Shown here: positions 8,101 to 17,487 of the stretch, in pieces | Layout: the number at the start of each line of letters is the position of its first letter | How positions within the stretch are numbered: position 1 is the stretch's first letter | DNA from: an uncultured Verrucomicrobiota bacterium | GTDB taxonomy: Bacteria > Verrucomicrobiota > Verrucomicrobiia > Opitutales > Intestinicryptomonadaceae | Assembly (NCBI GenBank): GCA_949283955.1 | Contig: CASDUP010000032.1 | Location: forward strand, 1 to 52,595 | DNA length: 52,595 nt | Direction of reading: 5' to 3' | Notes under the pieces: model-generated | Told to the model about the DNA's origin: nothing | The model's database searches: none | The model's input: only the letters and a program-made list of their open reading frames with translations | Made by a program: the position numbers and the translations under genes

Positions 8101-9129
8101 ATGGAATTTGCCAATCCAAGTTTTCTGTGGGGACTCGCCCTGATTCCGCTACTCGCCATTTTGAGGGGAGCGAGCGGAAAGAGCGGATCCTTGATATTTT
8201 CGAGCGTCGCCATAGCAAAAGATGCCGCAAAAAACAAGTCGAGGGCGGGAAACATTCTCTTCTTTATAAGACTGCTTGCCATAGCCCTCCTCATAGTCGC
8301 GCTGGCCCGGCCGAGAATAGGAACGGGATACAGCGAAAGAGAGGCAAGCGGAATAGACATAGTTCTTGCAGTCGACGTATCAGGATCCATGTCGGCTCTC
8401 GACTTTACGGTCGACAGGGCAGACCTCATGACCCGGCTGGACGCCGTCAAACGCGTCATGAAGGACTTCATACTCAACCGCCCGAACGACAGAATAGGCA
8501 TGGTAGCCTTCGGAGTGAATTCCTTTTTGGTGTCGCCCATAACCCTCGACCACGACTGGCTCCTAAAAAATTTGGAAAGACTCGACATCGGAGTTATAGA
8601 CGGCAGCAGAACCGCCATAGGACAAGCGATAGGAATGAGCGCAAATAGGCTAAGAGCGCTGAAAAACGCAAAATCAAGAGTCATAATACTCCTCACCGAC
8701 GGGGAAAACAACGCCGGGAAAATATCCCCCCTCGCGGCAGCAGAAGCCGCGGCTAGCTTCGACGCAAAAATTTACACGATAGCCGCCGGACGACAGGGAG
8801 TAGTCCCCATGGCGCGCGTGGACGAAAATCAGAAAATAATGCGGGACTCGAGGGGAAAGCCCCTCTACGCAGGAGACGTGGTAAGCAGAATGGACGACGC
8901 CACACTGAAAAAAATCGCCGAAATTACGGGAGGAAAATTTTACTCCGCCGACAATCTCCGCGAACTTAAAGCAATATATTCGGAAATAGACTCCCTAGAA
9001 AAAACGGAGGTAAAACTCAGAAATTTCACCTCCTACGAAGAGCTCTTTCAGTGGTTCGCTATGGGCGGGCTTGCTCTGCTTGCAGTGGAACTTTTATTGA
9101 GAAACACCAGACTTAGGAGGCTCCCATGA
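8101..9129 (+). CDS. batA: BatA-like membrane VWA-domain protein
   Basis: 342 residues, the usual BatA size. Two N-terminal membrane segments (about 5-22 and 51-70) are followed by a VWA domain with the metal-site motif DVSGSMS at 92-98, and a last membrane segment lies near 315-335. Bat proteins (Bacteroides aerotolerance) form a membrane complex linked to stress tolerance and envelope integrity; the molecular job is unclear. The stop overlaps the next gene by 4 bp (ATGA). Confidence 0.93.
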   Translation: MEFANPSFLWGLALIPLLAILRGASGKSGSLIFSSVAIAKDAAKNKSRAGNILFFIRLLAIALLIVALARPRIGTGYSEREASGIDIVLAVDVSGSMSALDFTVDRADLMTRLDAVKRVMKDFILNRPNDRIGMVAFGVNSFLVSPITLDHDWLLKNLERLDIGVIDGSRTAIGQAIGMSANRLRALKNAKSRVIILLTDGENNAGKISPLAAAEAAASFDAKIYTIAAGRQGVVPMARVDENQKIMRDSRGKPLYAGDVVSRMDDATLKKIAEITGGKFYSADNLRELKAIYSEIDSLEKTEVKLRNFTSYEELFQWFAMGGLALLAVELLLRNTRLRRLP

Positions 9130-11810
9130 AATCGGGCGTCGTTTTTCTAAATCCCGAAATGCTTTACTTGGGAATCGCTGCTTCGGTTCTCGTTGGTATA
9201 GCCTTCTTTTTCGAGCGCAGATCCAGAAGAAAACTCCTCGAAAAATTCGCCTCCGCCAGGCTCCTGCCTCAAATATCCAGAACAACCAGCAACGCCAAAG
9301 AAATTTTCAAGGGCATTCTTTTCACACTCGGAGTGTTTTTCATATTCGCCGCACTCGCCCGCCCACAATGGGGATATAGATGGGAAGAGTCTAAAACCCG
9401 CGGAATAGACCTGATATTTGCTATAGACACCTCTAAGAGCATGCTCGCAGAGGACGTTAAACCCGACAGGCTGGAACGCGCCAAACTCGCCGTTTTGGAC
9501 ATCTCGTCAAAGCTGGGAGGCGATAGAATCGGGCTTGTGGCATTCAGCGGTCAGTCGTTTTTGCAGTGCCCCCTTACGCTCGACTACGACGCTTTCAGAA
9601 TGTCGCTAGAAGCAATCGACACAAACATCATTCAAAGGGGCGGAACCAATATCGCCGCCGCAATTTCGGAAGCCGAAAGCGCCTTCTCAGACACTTCCAA
9701 TAGGAAAGTGGTCGTATTGATAAGCGACGGGGAAGAGCTCGAAGCCTCCGCCATAGAAAAAGCCAAACAAGCAGCCAAAGACGGCGTGACAATATACGCC
9801 CTCGGAGTCGGAGGTGCCTCAGGGGAGCCTATCCCCATAAGAGCTCCAAACGGAAGCGTAGAATACTTAAAGGACGAAAACGGAAAACTCGTATCGAGCA
9901 AACTAAACGAAAAAGTTCTCGCGGAAATAGCGGAGGCTACGGGAGGATTCTACTCCAAGCTGTCCGCGGCAGCAATAAGCGACATCTGCGATGCGCTCAA
10001 AAAAATACCCCAACAGGAAATGTCGTCGAGAATGAGGCAGCTTGCAATAGAGAGATTCCAGATTCCACTCGGAATAGCCATCGTGCTGCTTTCTCTTGCC
10101 GCCCTCGTAGGAAACAGAAAATTTTTTATTCCAAGAACGGGAAGCTCAATATTCCCGCTGGCCCTAATCGCCCTGCTGGCGGGCTTCTCCGCCGGAAACC
10201 TCAGGGCTCAAACGGAAAAACCTCCCCTGGAACAGCCGGGCGAACAAAAAATTCAATCTTCGGAAACCTCCGAGGAAAAAATCGATTCCCCCGAGAAGGC
10301 TTCCGAACTCTCCCAAATAGAAAAAACCCGGGCCCTCTTTAACGAAGGTATAGACTCCTACAACGCCGGAGAATACGAAAAATCCATTTCGCTTCTCGAC
10401 GAAGCTATGAGAAACTCCGACGACGTAGAAATTCATTCGAAGTCTTTCCACAACATCGGAAACTCCCTCTACAAAATGACCGAGCGGGCACTCTCAGAAT
10501 GCGAAACTCCCCAAGAGGCAAAACAGAGGGCCGATCAAATATCGCAGGGAGCCTCGCAAACTCTGATAGGGGGAACCGAACTGCTGCGCGAAGGCCTAAA
10601 CAGGCTCGCAAAAGAAAACGAGATGCTTTCAAAAGCCTCCAAAGAAGGAAAAATTCTTTCCGAAGAGGAGAAGAAAGCCCTTATGCAGAAAAGCCCCTTG
10701 AAAGAGGAAAGCTTCCAACAAACTCTAAAACAGCAAATCTCCCAGATGGAGCAAATGGAAAAAAGCGCCAAGGATTTTTCCGAAAAGAACGGATCGTCAA
10801 ATTGGGACAAGGCAAAAAAATCCATTTCGGATTCCGTAAAAAATTTCGGGAATGCCCTGGAAATAACTCCCGATTTTCCCAGAGCCTCGAAAAATTTGAA
10901 AATTGCCTCCGGAGTTGAAAAGAAAATTAAGGAGGACGCCTCGGACTATGAAAGCGCCGTCAAATCGCTGGAATCGCCTTCCGAAAAGAAGAAATTTGAG
11001 CGCATGGCTCTTTTGAAGGAGGAATTAAAAAAGCTTGTACGCGACGACCAGAATCAAAATAACCAGCAAAACGACAATCAAGACAACCAGCAGCAAGACC
11101 AGCAACAGAACCAACAGAACCAGCAACAAGACCAACAACAGAACCAGCAGCAAAATCAGCAGAATCAACAACAGAACCAGCAGCAAGACCAGCAGCAAAA
11201 TCAAGAAAACCAGCAAGACCAAGAACAAAATCAGCAGCAGAATCAAGACAAGCAAGAGCAAAAACAAGAACAGCAAAACCAGGAACAAAACCGCGACGAC
11301 AAACAAAACGGACAAGACGAAAAGAAAGATAAAGAGGAGAAAAAAGGCGACGACAAGAATTCTCGAGACGGGCAAAAGGACACCCAAGATAAGAGCGGAG
11401 GAGAGGACAAGCAAAGCCAAGAGGATCGGAATCGGGACGGCAAAGATGGCCGCAACGAGGATGAAAAGGACAAGAGCGGCCCGCAAGAAAAGCAGGAGGA
11501 GCAAAAATTCGACGAAGGGAATGAGCGCCAAAAAACCGCTCAAGATATTTCCGACAAGAAAGACGAGCAGGCAGTTGAAAACAAGAATGCACAACCCGCT
11601 GGAGAAGTATCCGAAGAGAAGAAGGAGGAACAATCTCCCGGATACGCCCGCGGAGAGGAAGACGAAAATTTCAGAAAGGCAGAGGGATTCATGACTCGCC
11701 GCGAGGCCAAGGAACTTTTGGAATCTATGCACGATTCCGAAAAAAGACTTCCGATGAGCGGGTTCGGCGAACAGAGAAACCGCTATGAACAGAATTACAA
11801 GGATTGGTAG
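9126..11810 (+). CDS. batB: BatB-BatC fusion: membrane VWA domain plus TPR and Gln/Asn-rich tail
   Basis: 894 residues, about the sum of separate BatB and BatC. The BatB part has membrane segments near 12-28 and 60-77, a VWA metal site DTSKSM from D101, and a membrane segment near 310-327. A second hydrophobic stretch ending in NLRAQ (about 339-362) looks like the former signal peptide of BatC and marks the fusion joint. TPR-like repeats follow (about 385-440 and further), then a low-complexity Gln/Asn-rich tract (about 639-735) grading into Lys/Glu/Asp-rich sequence. The protein ends in NYKDW, a BatC-like end. The tail is probably periplasmic. The neighbours are batA, overlapping, and batD, starting 1 bp after the stop. 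Confidence 0.93.
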   Translation: MKSGVVFLNPEMLYLGIAASVLVGIAFFFERRSRRKLLEKFASARLLPQISRTTSNAKEIFKGILFTLGVFFIFAALARPQWGYRWEESKTRGIDLIFAIDTSKSMLAEDVKPDRLERAKLAVLDISSKLGGDRIGLVAFSGQSFLQCPLTLDYDAFRMSLEAIDTNIIQRGGTNIAAAISEAESAFSDTSNRKVVVLISDGEELEASAIEKAKQAAKDGVTIYALGVGGASGEPIPIRAPNGSVEYLKDENGKLVSSKLNEKVLAEIAEATGGFYSKLSAAAISDICDALKKIPQQEMSSRMRQLAIERFQIPLGIAIVLLSLAALVGNRKFFIPRTGSSIFPLALIALLAGFSAGNLRAQTEKPPLEQPGEQKIQSSETSEEKIDSPEKASELSQIEKTRALFNEGIDSYNAGEYEKSISLLDEAMRNSDDVEIHSKSFHNIGNSLYKMTERALSECETPQEAKQRADQISQGASQTLIGGTELLREGLNRLAKENEMLSKASKEGKILSEEEKKALMQKSPLKEESFQQTLKQQISQMEQMEKSAKDFSEKNGSSNWDKAKKSISDSVKNFGNALEITPDFPRASKNLKIASGVEKKIKEDASDYESAVKSLESPSEKKKFERMALLKEELKKLVRDDQNQNNQQNDNQDNQQQDQQQNQQNQQQDQQQNQQQNQQNQQQNQQQDQQQNQENQQDQEQNQQQNQDKQEQKQEQQNQEQNRDDKQNGQDEKKDKEEKKGDDKNSRDGQKDTQDKSGGEDKQSQEDRNRDGKDGRNEDEKDKSGPQEKQEEQKFDEGNERQKTAQDISDKKDEQAVENKNAQPAGEVSEEKKEEQSPGYARGEEDENFRKAEGFMTRREAKELLESMHDSEKRLPMSGFGEQRNRYEQNYKDW
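11040..11330 (+). repeat. Gln/Asn codon repeat tract inside batB-batC
   Basis: Imperfect repeats of CAGCAA/CAACAG/AATCAA/GACCAG encode units such as QQQNQQNQQQD. The unit length is irregular (3-6 codons), as expected from slippage and selection for composition. The reverse strand reads as a long Leu/Val-rich ORF, which is only a shadow of this tract. Confidence 0.85.
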
Positions 11811-11811
11811 T

Positions 11812-13662
11812 ATGAGAAAACTTTTAAGCGCATTTGTTTTAATTGCGGCAATCTGCGGAAAGCTTTGGGCGGCTCCCCAAGTGGAGTGTCCCGGATTTTC
11901 CCCAAGAACGATACGCCCGGGAGAAGCGGCGGTATATACCATAACCATAAAGGACATGTCCCCGACTATCAACCTGTCGGATATTCCCGTTCCCCAAGGC
12001 CTGCGATTTGTCGGACAGAACCAGTCGTCGTCGTTTTCGATGACTTCGGGAAGCGGCATTTCAAGAAGCGTATCCCTTCAGCTGTCGTTTGTTCCCGAAA
12101 CGGAAGGTTCGTTCACAATTCCAAAGTGGGAAATTTCCTACGATGGAAAAACATATCCCGTCGAAGCCGCTACTCTGATAGCCGACGCAAACGCTCCGGT
12201 TTCTAACAATTCCGGAATGGGCGGAATAATGTCGAGAATACGGACGAACAATATGCGAAGAGCCGCCGGGCATGAAAATTCCGGGCGCAACTACATATCA
12301 TCGATAGAGGGAAAGGCCTCTTTGACAGCCAAGCTTCCGAGAGAGTCCGTATATGTCGGGGAGTCGGTGCCCTGCTCTCTCGTATTTTCGATAGACCGCT
12401 CGCTCCACGACGCGGGCTTTAAGCTGACTCAACTCGTGCCTTCCACGGACAAGGTTTCCGAATTTGAATGTTCGGGCTTGAACATGGAAAAACCCGAAAT
12501 AGACACCTCGGATCCAAACGAAATAAAAGTGGTATACAAGTTTTACATAACCCCTTTGAAGGCGGGAAATTTTTCTTTGGATTTTTCCGCCAAAGGTCTC
12601 TTTTTAAAGGAGACCTCGTTGGAGGAAATGATGGATATGTCGATTTTCGACAGAATGATGTCCATGGGTGCGGAACAGCTGCCGTTTGAAATTTCCGCGA
12701 AAGCAAATAGCGTGCGGGTAATTCCCCTTCCGCCCGAAGGAAGGCCTGAAAACTTTTCCGGAGCAATAGGGGAATTTAAAATAGATTCCATATCCGCCGC
12801 TCCCGATTCGCTCAGTGTCGACGAGCCATGCACACTGACTGTAAAAATTTCTGGCAAGGGGAACTTCGCGAGAATTCAGCGTCCCAACATGGAGGAATCG
12901 AAAGATTGGAAGGTTTACAAATTTAAGTCCTCATTCTTCGACGAAAGCAACGGGGCAGCCCACAGCGGAATAAAAACTTTCGAGGCTCCTCTCGTTCCCC
13001 TGAAAGCCGACATATCCTCTACTCCCAAGGTTTCCTTCTCCTTCTTCAACCCGGAGTCTGGCAAATATGAGACTCTCGAAGGCAAGGGCGTGGAAGTGAG
13101 CGTGGCTCCCGCGCTCAGCGCCAAACGCAGGGCCGAAGTGTACGAAACTTCTCCCAAGGCCGCCGAACAAACCCTCAACGGAATAGTAGAAACCCCTTCG
13201 ATTTCAAAATCCGAATTTCTATCCTCCGCATGGTTCTGGATTTTCCAACTGGCTATTCTGGTAGCCCTGGCGGTTTTTATAATGGCGAAGAAAAAGCAAA
13301 TAAGGCTTGCCAGCGACCCGTTTTACGCAAAAACACAAAAGGCTAAAATAGGCCTCAAACGCGAGCTCTCAGCCGCGGAAAAAAGCGCCCGCGAAAAAAA
13401 TGCCAAGACCTTTTACAACCACGCCAAAGCCGCCCTCCAGTGGGTTCTGTGCCCCCATTCGGAATCCGAGTCCAGCGCGATTCTGCTCGGAGAAGCGAAA
13501 CATATTCTAAAAACTCTAAATATTCCCGATGCGGAAGTTTCCGAATATTTCGACGGATCCGATGCAATAGAATACGGGGCTCTGAAGGCTTCGGACGTGG
13601 ATTTCGAAAAATCCTTCTCCAACCTGAAAAAAATCTGCTCTCGAATTCAACATGAAAACTGA
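11812..13662 (+). CDS. batD: BatD-like protein (oxygen tolerance family)
   Basis: 616 residues from this start. The ATG at 11812 is preferred over an in-frame ATG 27 bp upstream because a signal peptide begins here (MRKLLSAFVLIAAICGKLWA) and the preceding gene ends at 11810. The long periplasmic part has beta-sandwich repeats typical of BatD (VGESVPCSLVFSI near 180, VDEPCTLTVKISGKGNF near 335). One membrane segment lies near 471-490, followed by a cytoplasmic helical tail. It probably provides the periplasmic portion of the Bat complex. It overlaps batE by 11 bp. Confidence 0.9.
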   Translation: MRKLLSAFVLIAAICGKLWAAPQVECPGFSPRTIRPGEAAVYTITIKDMSPTINLSDIPVPQGLRFVGQNQSSSFSMTSGSGISRSVSLQLSFVPETEGSFTIPKWEISYDGKTYPVEAATLIADANAPVSNNSGMGGIMSRIRTNNMRRAAGHENSGRNYISSIEGKASLTAKLPRESVYVGESVPCSLVFSIDRSLHDAGFKLTQLVPSTDKVSEFECSGLNMEKPEIDTSDPNEIKVVYKFYITPLKAGNFSLDFSAKGLFLKETSLEEMMDMSIFDRMMSMGAEQLPFEISAKANSVRVIPLPPEGRPENFSGAIGEFKIDSISAAPDSLSVDEPCTLTVKISGKGNFARIQRPNMEESKDWKVYKFKSSFFDESNGAAHSGIKTFEAPLVPLKADISSTPKVSFSFFNPESGKYETLEGKGVEVSVAPALSAKRRAEVYETSPKAAEQTLNGIVETPSISKSEFLSSAWFWIFQLAILVALAVFIMAKKKQIRLASDPFYAKTQKAKIGLKRELSAAEKSAREKNAKTFYNHAKAALQWVLCPHSESESSAILLGEAKHILKTLNIPDAEVSEYFDGSDAIEYGALKASDVDFEKSFSNLKKICSRIQHEN

Positions 13663-14431
13663 CGCCCATAAAATCTCGCCGACATTCGCGCTCGGAAAAA
13701 TCCTCGCGATAATCGGAGCGTTGGCGTTTTTTGCGTGCAATAGCCTAACTGCCCAGAGCGCCGAAGAATTTTTCATGCTCGGAGGAGGTGCATTCAAAAG
13801 CGGAGACTACCAAAAGGCTCTTGCAAATTACGAGCTAGCCATGGAAAAGGGCATGAAGTCTCCCGAGCTTTACTACAACGCGGCAAACGCGGCAGCAAAA
13901 CTCGACAAAACCGGACTTGCAGAACTCTACTATCTAAGGGCAATCTACATGGCCCCGCGCTTTAGAGAGGCAACCGCCAATTTCGCTATATTCGCAAAAG
14001 ACAATGCAATATCTGTCCCGCACGAAAAACTGCTTGCCTCGCCCATATCCGAACTTTCGGAACCGGAATGGACAGCGGCTACCTTCGTGTTTTTTTGGCT
14101 GGCGGTGGGCCTTCTTGTGATCCCTCCCCTGTACGCAAAGCGGCACGCAATATGGATCTTTCTGGCAGTTCTTGCAATCGCTGCGGGAATCGTCTCGATG
14201 TTGTCCATGGGAAAGTGGAACTCTTTTGCAAACACCGCGGTATCATTAAAGGACGACGTTCCGCTGCGACTGTCGCCGGCTTCGCACGCTCCGATAGTGG
14301 CAACCGCTAATAATGGACAATCGGGCAAGCTCGAAAAAATTTTCGGAAAATTCGGTTATATAAAAATGAAAAACGGAAAATCCGGCTGGGCAAACCTTGA
14401 AGAGTTCTCTCCGGTTATATACGACAAATAG
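13652..14431 (+). CDS. batE: BatE-like protein: TPR, two membrane helices and SH3-like domain
   Basis: 259 residues. The hydrophobic N-terminus (about 12-36) could be a signal peptide, possibly a lipoprotein one (LAFFACN). TPR-like repeats follow (SGDYQKALANYELAMEKG and YYNAANAAAKLDKTGLAELY). Two membrane helices lie near 145-190, and a C-terminal SH3-like domain (about 190-255) carries the pattern LRLSPASHAPI. This order is the standard BatE layout. It is the last gene of the moxR-bat operon and ends at the shared terminator. Confidence 0.9.
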   Translation: MKTDAHKISPTFALGKILAIIGALAFFACNSLTAQSAEEFFMLGGGAFKSGDYQKALANYELAMEKGMKSPELYYNAANAAAKLDKTGLAELYYLRAIYMAPRFREATANFAIFAKDNAISVPHEKLLASPISELSEPEWTAATFVFFWLAVGLLVIPPLYAKRHAIWIFLAVLAIAAGIVSMLSMGKWNSFANTAVSLKDDVPLRLSPASHAPIVATANNGQSGKLEKIFGKFGYIKMKNGKSGWANLEEFSPVIYDK

Positions 14432-14445
14432 CGCTTCATTTAGAC

Positions 14446-14485
14446 AAAAAAAGGACGCGATTTCTTTCCCGCGTCCTTTTGCCGT
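14446..14485. terminator. Bidirectional terminator between batE and the first PEP-CTERM gene
   Basis: Stem GGACGCG (14453-14459) and CGCGTCC (14470-14476) with a 10-nt loop. An A-run lies on the left and T-rich sequence on the right, so it can serve the converging genes on both sides. Confidence 0.85.
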
Positions 14486-14498
14486 TTTTCTTTCCGTT

Positions 14499-15710
14499 TT
14501 ATCCAAGCCTTCTTTTGGCAAGCACTCCAATTAGAGCAAGTACCCCGAAAATAAAAGCGAAATCCGCAGGCTCCGGTATCGGAAAATTCGAATTGTTCAG
14601 GTACACTCCCAACAATTCTCCGTCATCTCCATAAGCTTCCTCAAAATACCAACCGCCGGAAAATCCTTCCGTCATGCTCTCGTCTTCATAGGCGGTAAAA
14701 ATAGCTTCCATCGTCTTCCAATTATCGTTAAACGCCGCAAGCTCTATTGCGCTTCCATCGTCCCCGCTTATCGTAAACCCGCAATTTTCGTTTAACAATA
14801 TATAATTGTTCTCAAAATTTACAAAGTTTAACGTAGCCTTGTTTGAAGTTGAAGAATCGTAGCTGTATATAGTACCAAGCGTCAATATATCGGATTTCTG
14901 CCCGTCCAAAACTATACTCGTGTTGGAATTGTTTTTTACTAAAAGCGACTGCTTGTACACTGCTCCATCGCCAAACTCTAAAGTCGACGTGCTTCCAGAT
15001 CCAAGTATGATAAATGTAGTAGAGGTTTGATTCAAATTCTCATACATCTACACTTCCTTTTCCACTCGAAGTGTAGCTCCTTTGTAAAGCTCTATGCCCT
15101 GCGCGCAAACTGTAGATCCCGCTTTCAGTACTAACTTGCTGCTTGTCTGGGAGTTGCTATTCCAGCCCACCATTATGCGGCAAGTTCCTGTTTCATTTGT
15201 GGAACCCTGTACGTTCGTATAATAGGCCCTCAAAATACCTCCATCTTCCACGGTCACTGTTCCCGGAGCCCCGCTCCCATAACTATCGTAAATTAACCAT
15301 AGACCAGAAGCGGTATTTGAAGTTGAATAACGCAAAAATACTGCTTCCCCCGATATGTTTAAATTTCCGGCGGCATTACAAGACATTCCAGAAGAGAGAG
15401 CATTATTCGCATTGGAAACCTTAAAATAAGCTCCTGCCTCTATATTAAAAATCCCAGAATTTAGAAACTGCCAACGCTGAGTTGAGGATTCGATGTTTAT
15501 TACATAGTCTGTCCCCCTAAGCAAAGTCACATTGTCGCCAGAATCGATGGTAAGTGTAGTGGAGGTGGGAAACTTTCCCGCTGCAATATCTTCCTGAGAT
15601 ATCGTTATGTCCTCGGCCATTGCCACAGAAAAAAAGAACGCCGCCGGCAAAGCTGCCAACAGGTTCCTAAAACCGTTCACTCTTTCAAACATTCTGTATT
15701 TGTCTTTCAT
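14499..15710 (-). pseudogene. PEP-CTERM-like surface protein interrupted by an in-frame TAG
   Basis: Read through, this is one frame of 403 codons aligning end to end with the two intact paralogs at 16267-17487 and 18099-19304. It has a signal peptide ending MAEDITI and a C-terminal IPEP motif followed by a hydrophobic helix and AKRRLG. Codon 221 (15048-15050) is TAG. The 16267 paralog has TCG (Ser) there, inside the matching context V-Ser-M-Y-[DE]-N-L. One base change is therefore enough to explain it. Both halves remain open and well conserved, so the loss is recent, or the stop is read through, or it is a sequencing error. The intact product would be exported and cleaved by an exosortase-type enzyme; no exosortase is in the window. 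Confidence 0.85.
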
Positions 15711-15733
15711 ATGTTAGCCTTTCAAAAGTTTCC

Positions 15734-16085
15734 GCCCTATCTAAATGATAAAAATCTATTCTACCGCATGTACGTCCCTACACACTCACCCCAACCAAGT
15801 CTGAAGCAAAACACGCAACACGCGCACCACTAGCCGGCAACCTACGTATTACATATATCTTTGTCAATATATTTTTAGATCTGCTACTCGAACGAATTAT
15901 AACTTAACAAAATAGCACGAGTTACGCCTATTTTATTTTAGGAAAATGATGGCATGCTCCTGTATAGTGTACTAAATAATATTAGCAAGATTAAAACTTT
16001 ATTATGCTTTTACTTCTGTTCTGTAAGCAAATTGACATTTTCTGCTGTTTCATAAATCGGAAGCCCTATCTAAATATACCGTGCA
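15734..16085. repeat. 13-bp direct repeat GCCCTATCTAAAT
   Basis: Two identical copies at 15734-15746 and 16073-16085, 339 bp apart. The first lies about 25 bp upstream of the start of the interrupted PEP-CTERM gene. It could be a regulator site or a remnant of duplication of the gene with its upstream region. No third copy was seen near the other paralogs. Confidence 0.45.
15839..15870 (-). promoter_or_regulatory. Candidate promoter (-35 TTGACA) of the interrupted PEP-CTERM gene
   Basis: The minus strand reads TTGACA (plus strand 15862-15867) with an AT-rich upstream flank. The -10 at 17 bp spacing, TAGGTT, is weak. The same TTTGTCAATAT block (plus strand) occurs upstream of the third paralog. 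Confidence 0.35.
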
Positions 16086-16213
16086 ATAAAAAGAATCTTT
16101 CATTGTTTCTATTCTAAAAAAATGTGGGTACTTTGCCTATAACTAAATAATTGAATATTCTCAAAAAAAGCCCGCAACTCAGCTTTATACAGATATAGAA
16201 AAGATTATTGCAT

Positions 16214-16242
16214 AAAAAAAGACGCGTAAAACACGCGCCTTT
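16214..16242 (-). terminator. Terminator of the second PEP-CTERM gene
   Basis: On the minus strand AAAGGCGCGT, a GTTTT-type loop, then ACGCGTCTTT and a T-run. One mismatch lies in the 10-bp stem. It is 25 bp past the stop codon at 16267. Confidence 0.8.
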
Positions 16243-16266
16243 GTAAATCCGACTGCAAAAAGACCG

Positions 16267-17487
16267 CTATATCCTTCTATTGGCAAATACCCCAATTAGA
16301 GCAAGTACCCCGAAAATAAAAGCGAAATGCGCAGGCTCCGGTATTGGGAAATTCGAATTGTTTAGATACGCCCCGATTACCTCTCCGTCATCGCCGTAAG
16401 CTTCCTGGAAATACCACCCGCTGGAAAATCCTTCAGTCATGTTATCGTCCCCATAGGCGGTAAAAACCATGTCCATCGTCTTCCAATAGCTGTTGAAAGC
16501 CGCAAGCTTTATTATGCTTCCATCGTCGCCGCTTATCGTAATTCCGTTGTTTGTGCCAAGCAACAAATAATTGTTAGTAAAGTTGATAAAATTTATGCTT
16601 GCAGAATTCGTGTCCAAGGAATCGTAGCTGAGTATGCCTCCAAGAAAGACCCCTTCCGATTTTTGCTTGTCGAAAATAATGTTCGTGTAGGAGCTACCCT
16701 TTATCAAAAACTGACGACTATATTCGAATCCGTCGCCAAGCTCTATTTTTACAGACTCACTCGAGGAACTTCCCCTGTTTACTATTATGAACGTCTCTGC
16801 AGTTTGTGCCAAATTGTCATACATCGACACTCCCTTCTCAATTCGAAGCGAGGCCCCTTTATAAAGCTCGATTCCCTGACTGCAAATCGTCGATCCCGTC
16901 TTCAAAACGAGCTTGCTGCTTGTCACGCCCGAATCTAGCCACCCCACGTGCACGCGGCAAGTTCCCGTTTCGTTAGTGGAACCGGCCTCGGTTGTATAAT
17001 AGGTTCTCAGTATTCCTTCGGCTTCCACGGTCACTGTTCCCGCCGGTCCGTTCCCGTAACCGTCAAACGCCAAAAACAATCCAGCTGTAGTATTTGAAGA
17101 GGCGTATCTCAAAAATACCGCTTCTCCGGATATGTTCATGTTTCCGGCCACATTGTACGCCGTGTTGTTAGATCCTGTATAGCTGGTATTGGAAACTTTA
17201 AAGTAGGCCCCTGACTCTATGTTGAAAGTCCCGTAATTGCGAAACTGCCAACGCTGTACATCCGGTATATCGACCACAAAATCAGTCCCGCTTAAAAGCG
17301 TCACCGTATCTCCGGAATTTATTAGAAAAGTTTCCATAGTGGATACCATTCCCATATCTACGTCGTCCTGAGATATGGTTATATCATCCGCCATTGCCGG
17401 AATAAATAAAGAGGCCACAAAGCCCACCAACAATGGCCTCTTTAGCATGCCTTTCAACTTCTCCAACATTGCAATATTTTGATTCAT
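16267..17487 (-). CDS. PEP-CTERM-like surface protein, paralog 2
   Basis: 406 residues. A signal peptide at about 1-33 ends near PAMADDITI. The body is Ser/Thr/Gly/Asn-rich with beta-strand repeats, as in right-handed beta-helix or autotransporter-like surface proteins (GAYFKVSNTSYTG, then GTVTVEAEGILRTYY, then SKLVLKTGSTICSQGIELYK). The C-terminus has IPEPAHFAFIFG, a hydrophobic helix and the basic end NRRI, the sorting tail of Verrucomicrobiota PEP-CTERM proteins. It is closely related over its whole length to the genes on either side. Role unknown; probably a cell-surface or matrix protein. Confidence 0.88.
   Translation of the reverse strand: MNQNIAMLEKLKGMLKRPLLVGFVASLFIPAMADDITISQDDVDMGMVSTMETFLINSGDTVTLLSGTDFVVDIPDVQRWQFRNYGTFNIESGAYFKVSNTSYTGSNNTAYNVAGNMNISGEAVFLRYASSNTTAGLFLAFDGYGNGPAGTVTVEAEGILRTYYTTEAGSTNETGTCRVHVGWLDSGVTSSKLVLKTGSTICSQGIELYKGASLRIEKGVSMYDNLAQTAETFIIVNRGSSSSESVKIELGDGFEYSRQFLIKGSSYTNIIFDKQKSEGVFLGGILSYDSLDTNSASINFINFTNNYLLLGTNNGITISGDDGSIIKLAAFNSYWKTMDMVFTAYGDDNMTEGFSSGWYFQEAYGDDGEVIGAYLNNSNFPIPEPAHFAFIFGVLALIGVFANRRI

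Larger units (their letters stand above)
15711..16213. other. AT-rich spacer upstream of the interrupted PEP-CTERM gene
   Basis: No gene is visible. The stretch is clearly more AT-rich than the flanking coding DNA. It contains a 13-bp direct repeat, GCCCTATCTAAAT, at 15734-15746 and 16073-16085. It also contains the motif TTTGTCAATAT (15860-15870), shared with the region upstream of the third paralog. Confidence 0.6.

Noticed and set aside
11025-12059. Minus-strand ORF of 344 codons rich in Leu and Val
   Set aside because: It is the antisense reading of the Gln/Asn-rich tract of the batB-batC gene and the start of batD; it has no independent coding signs.
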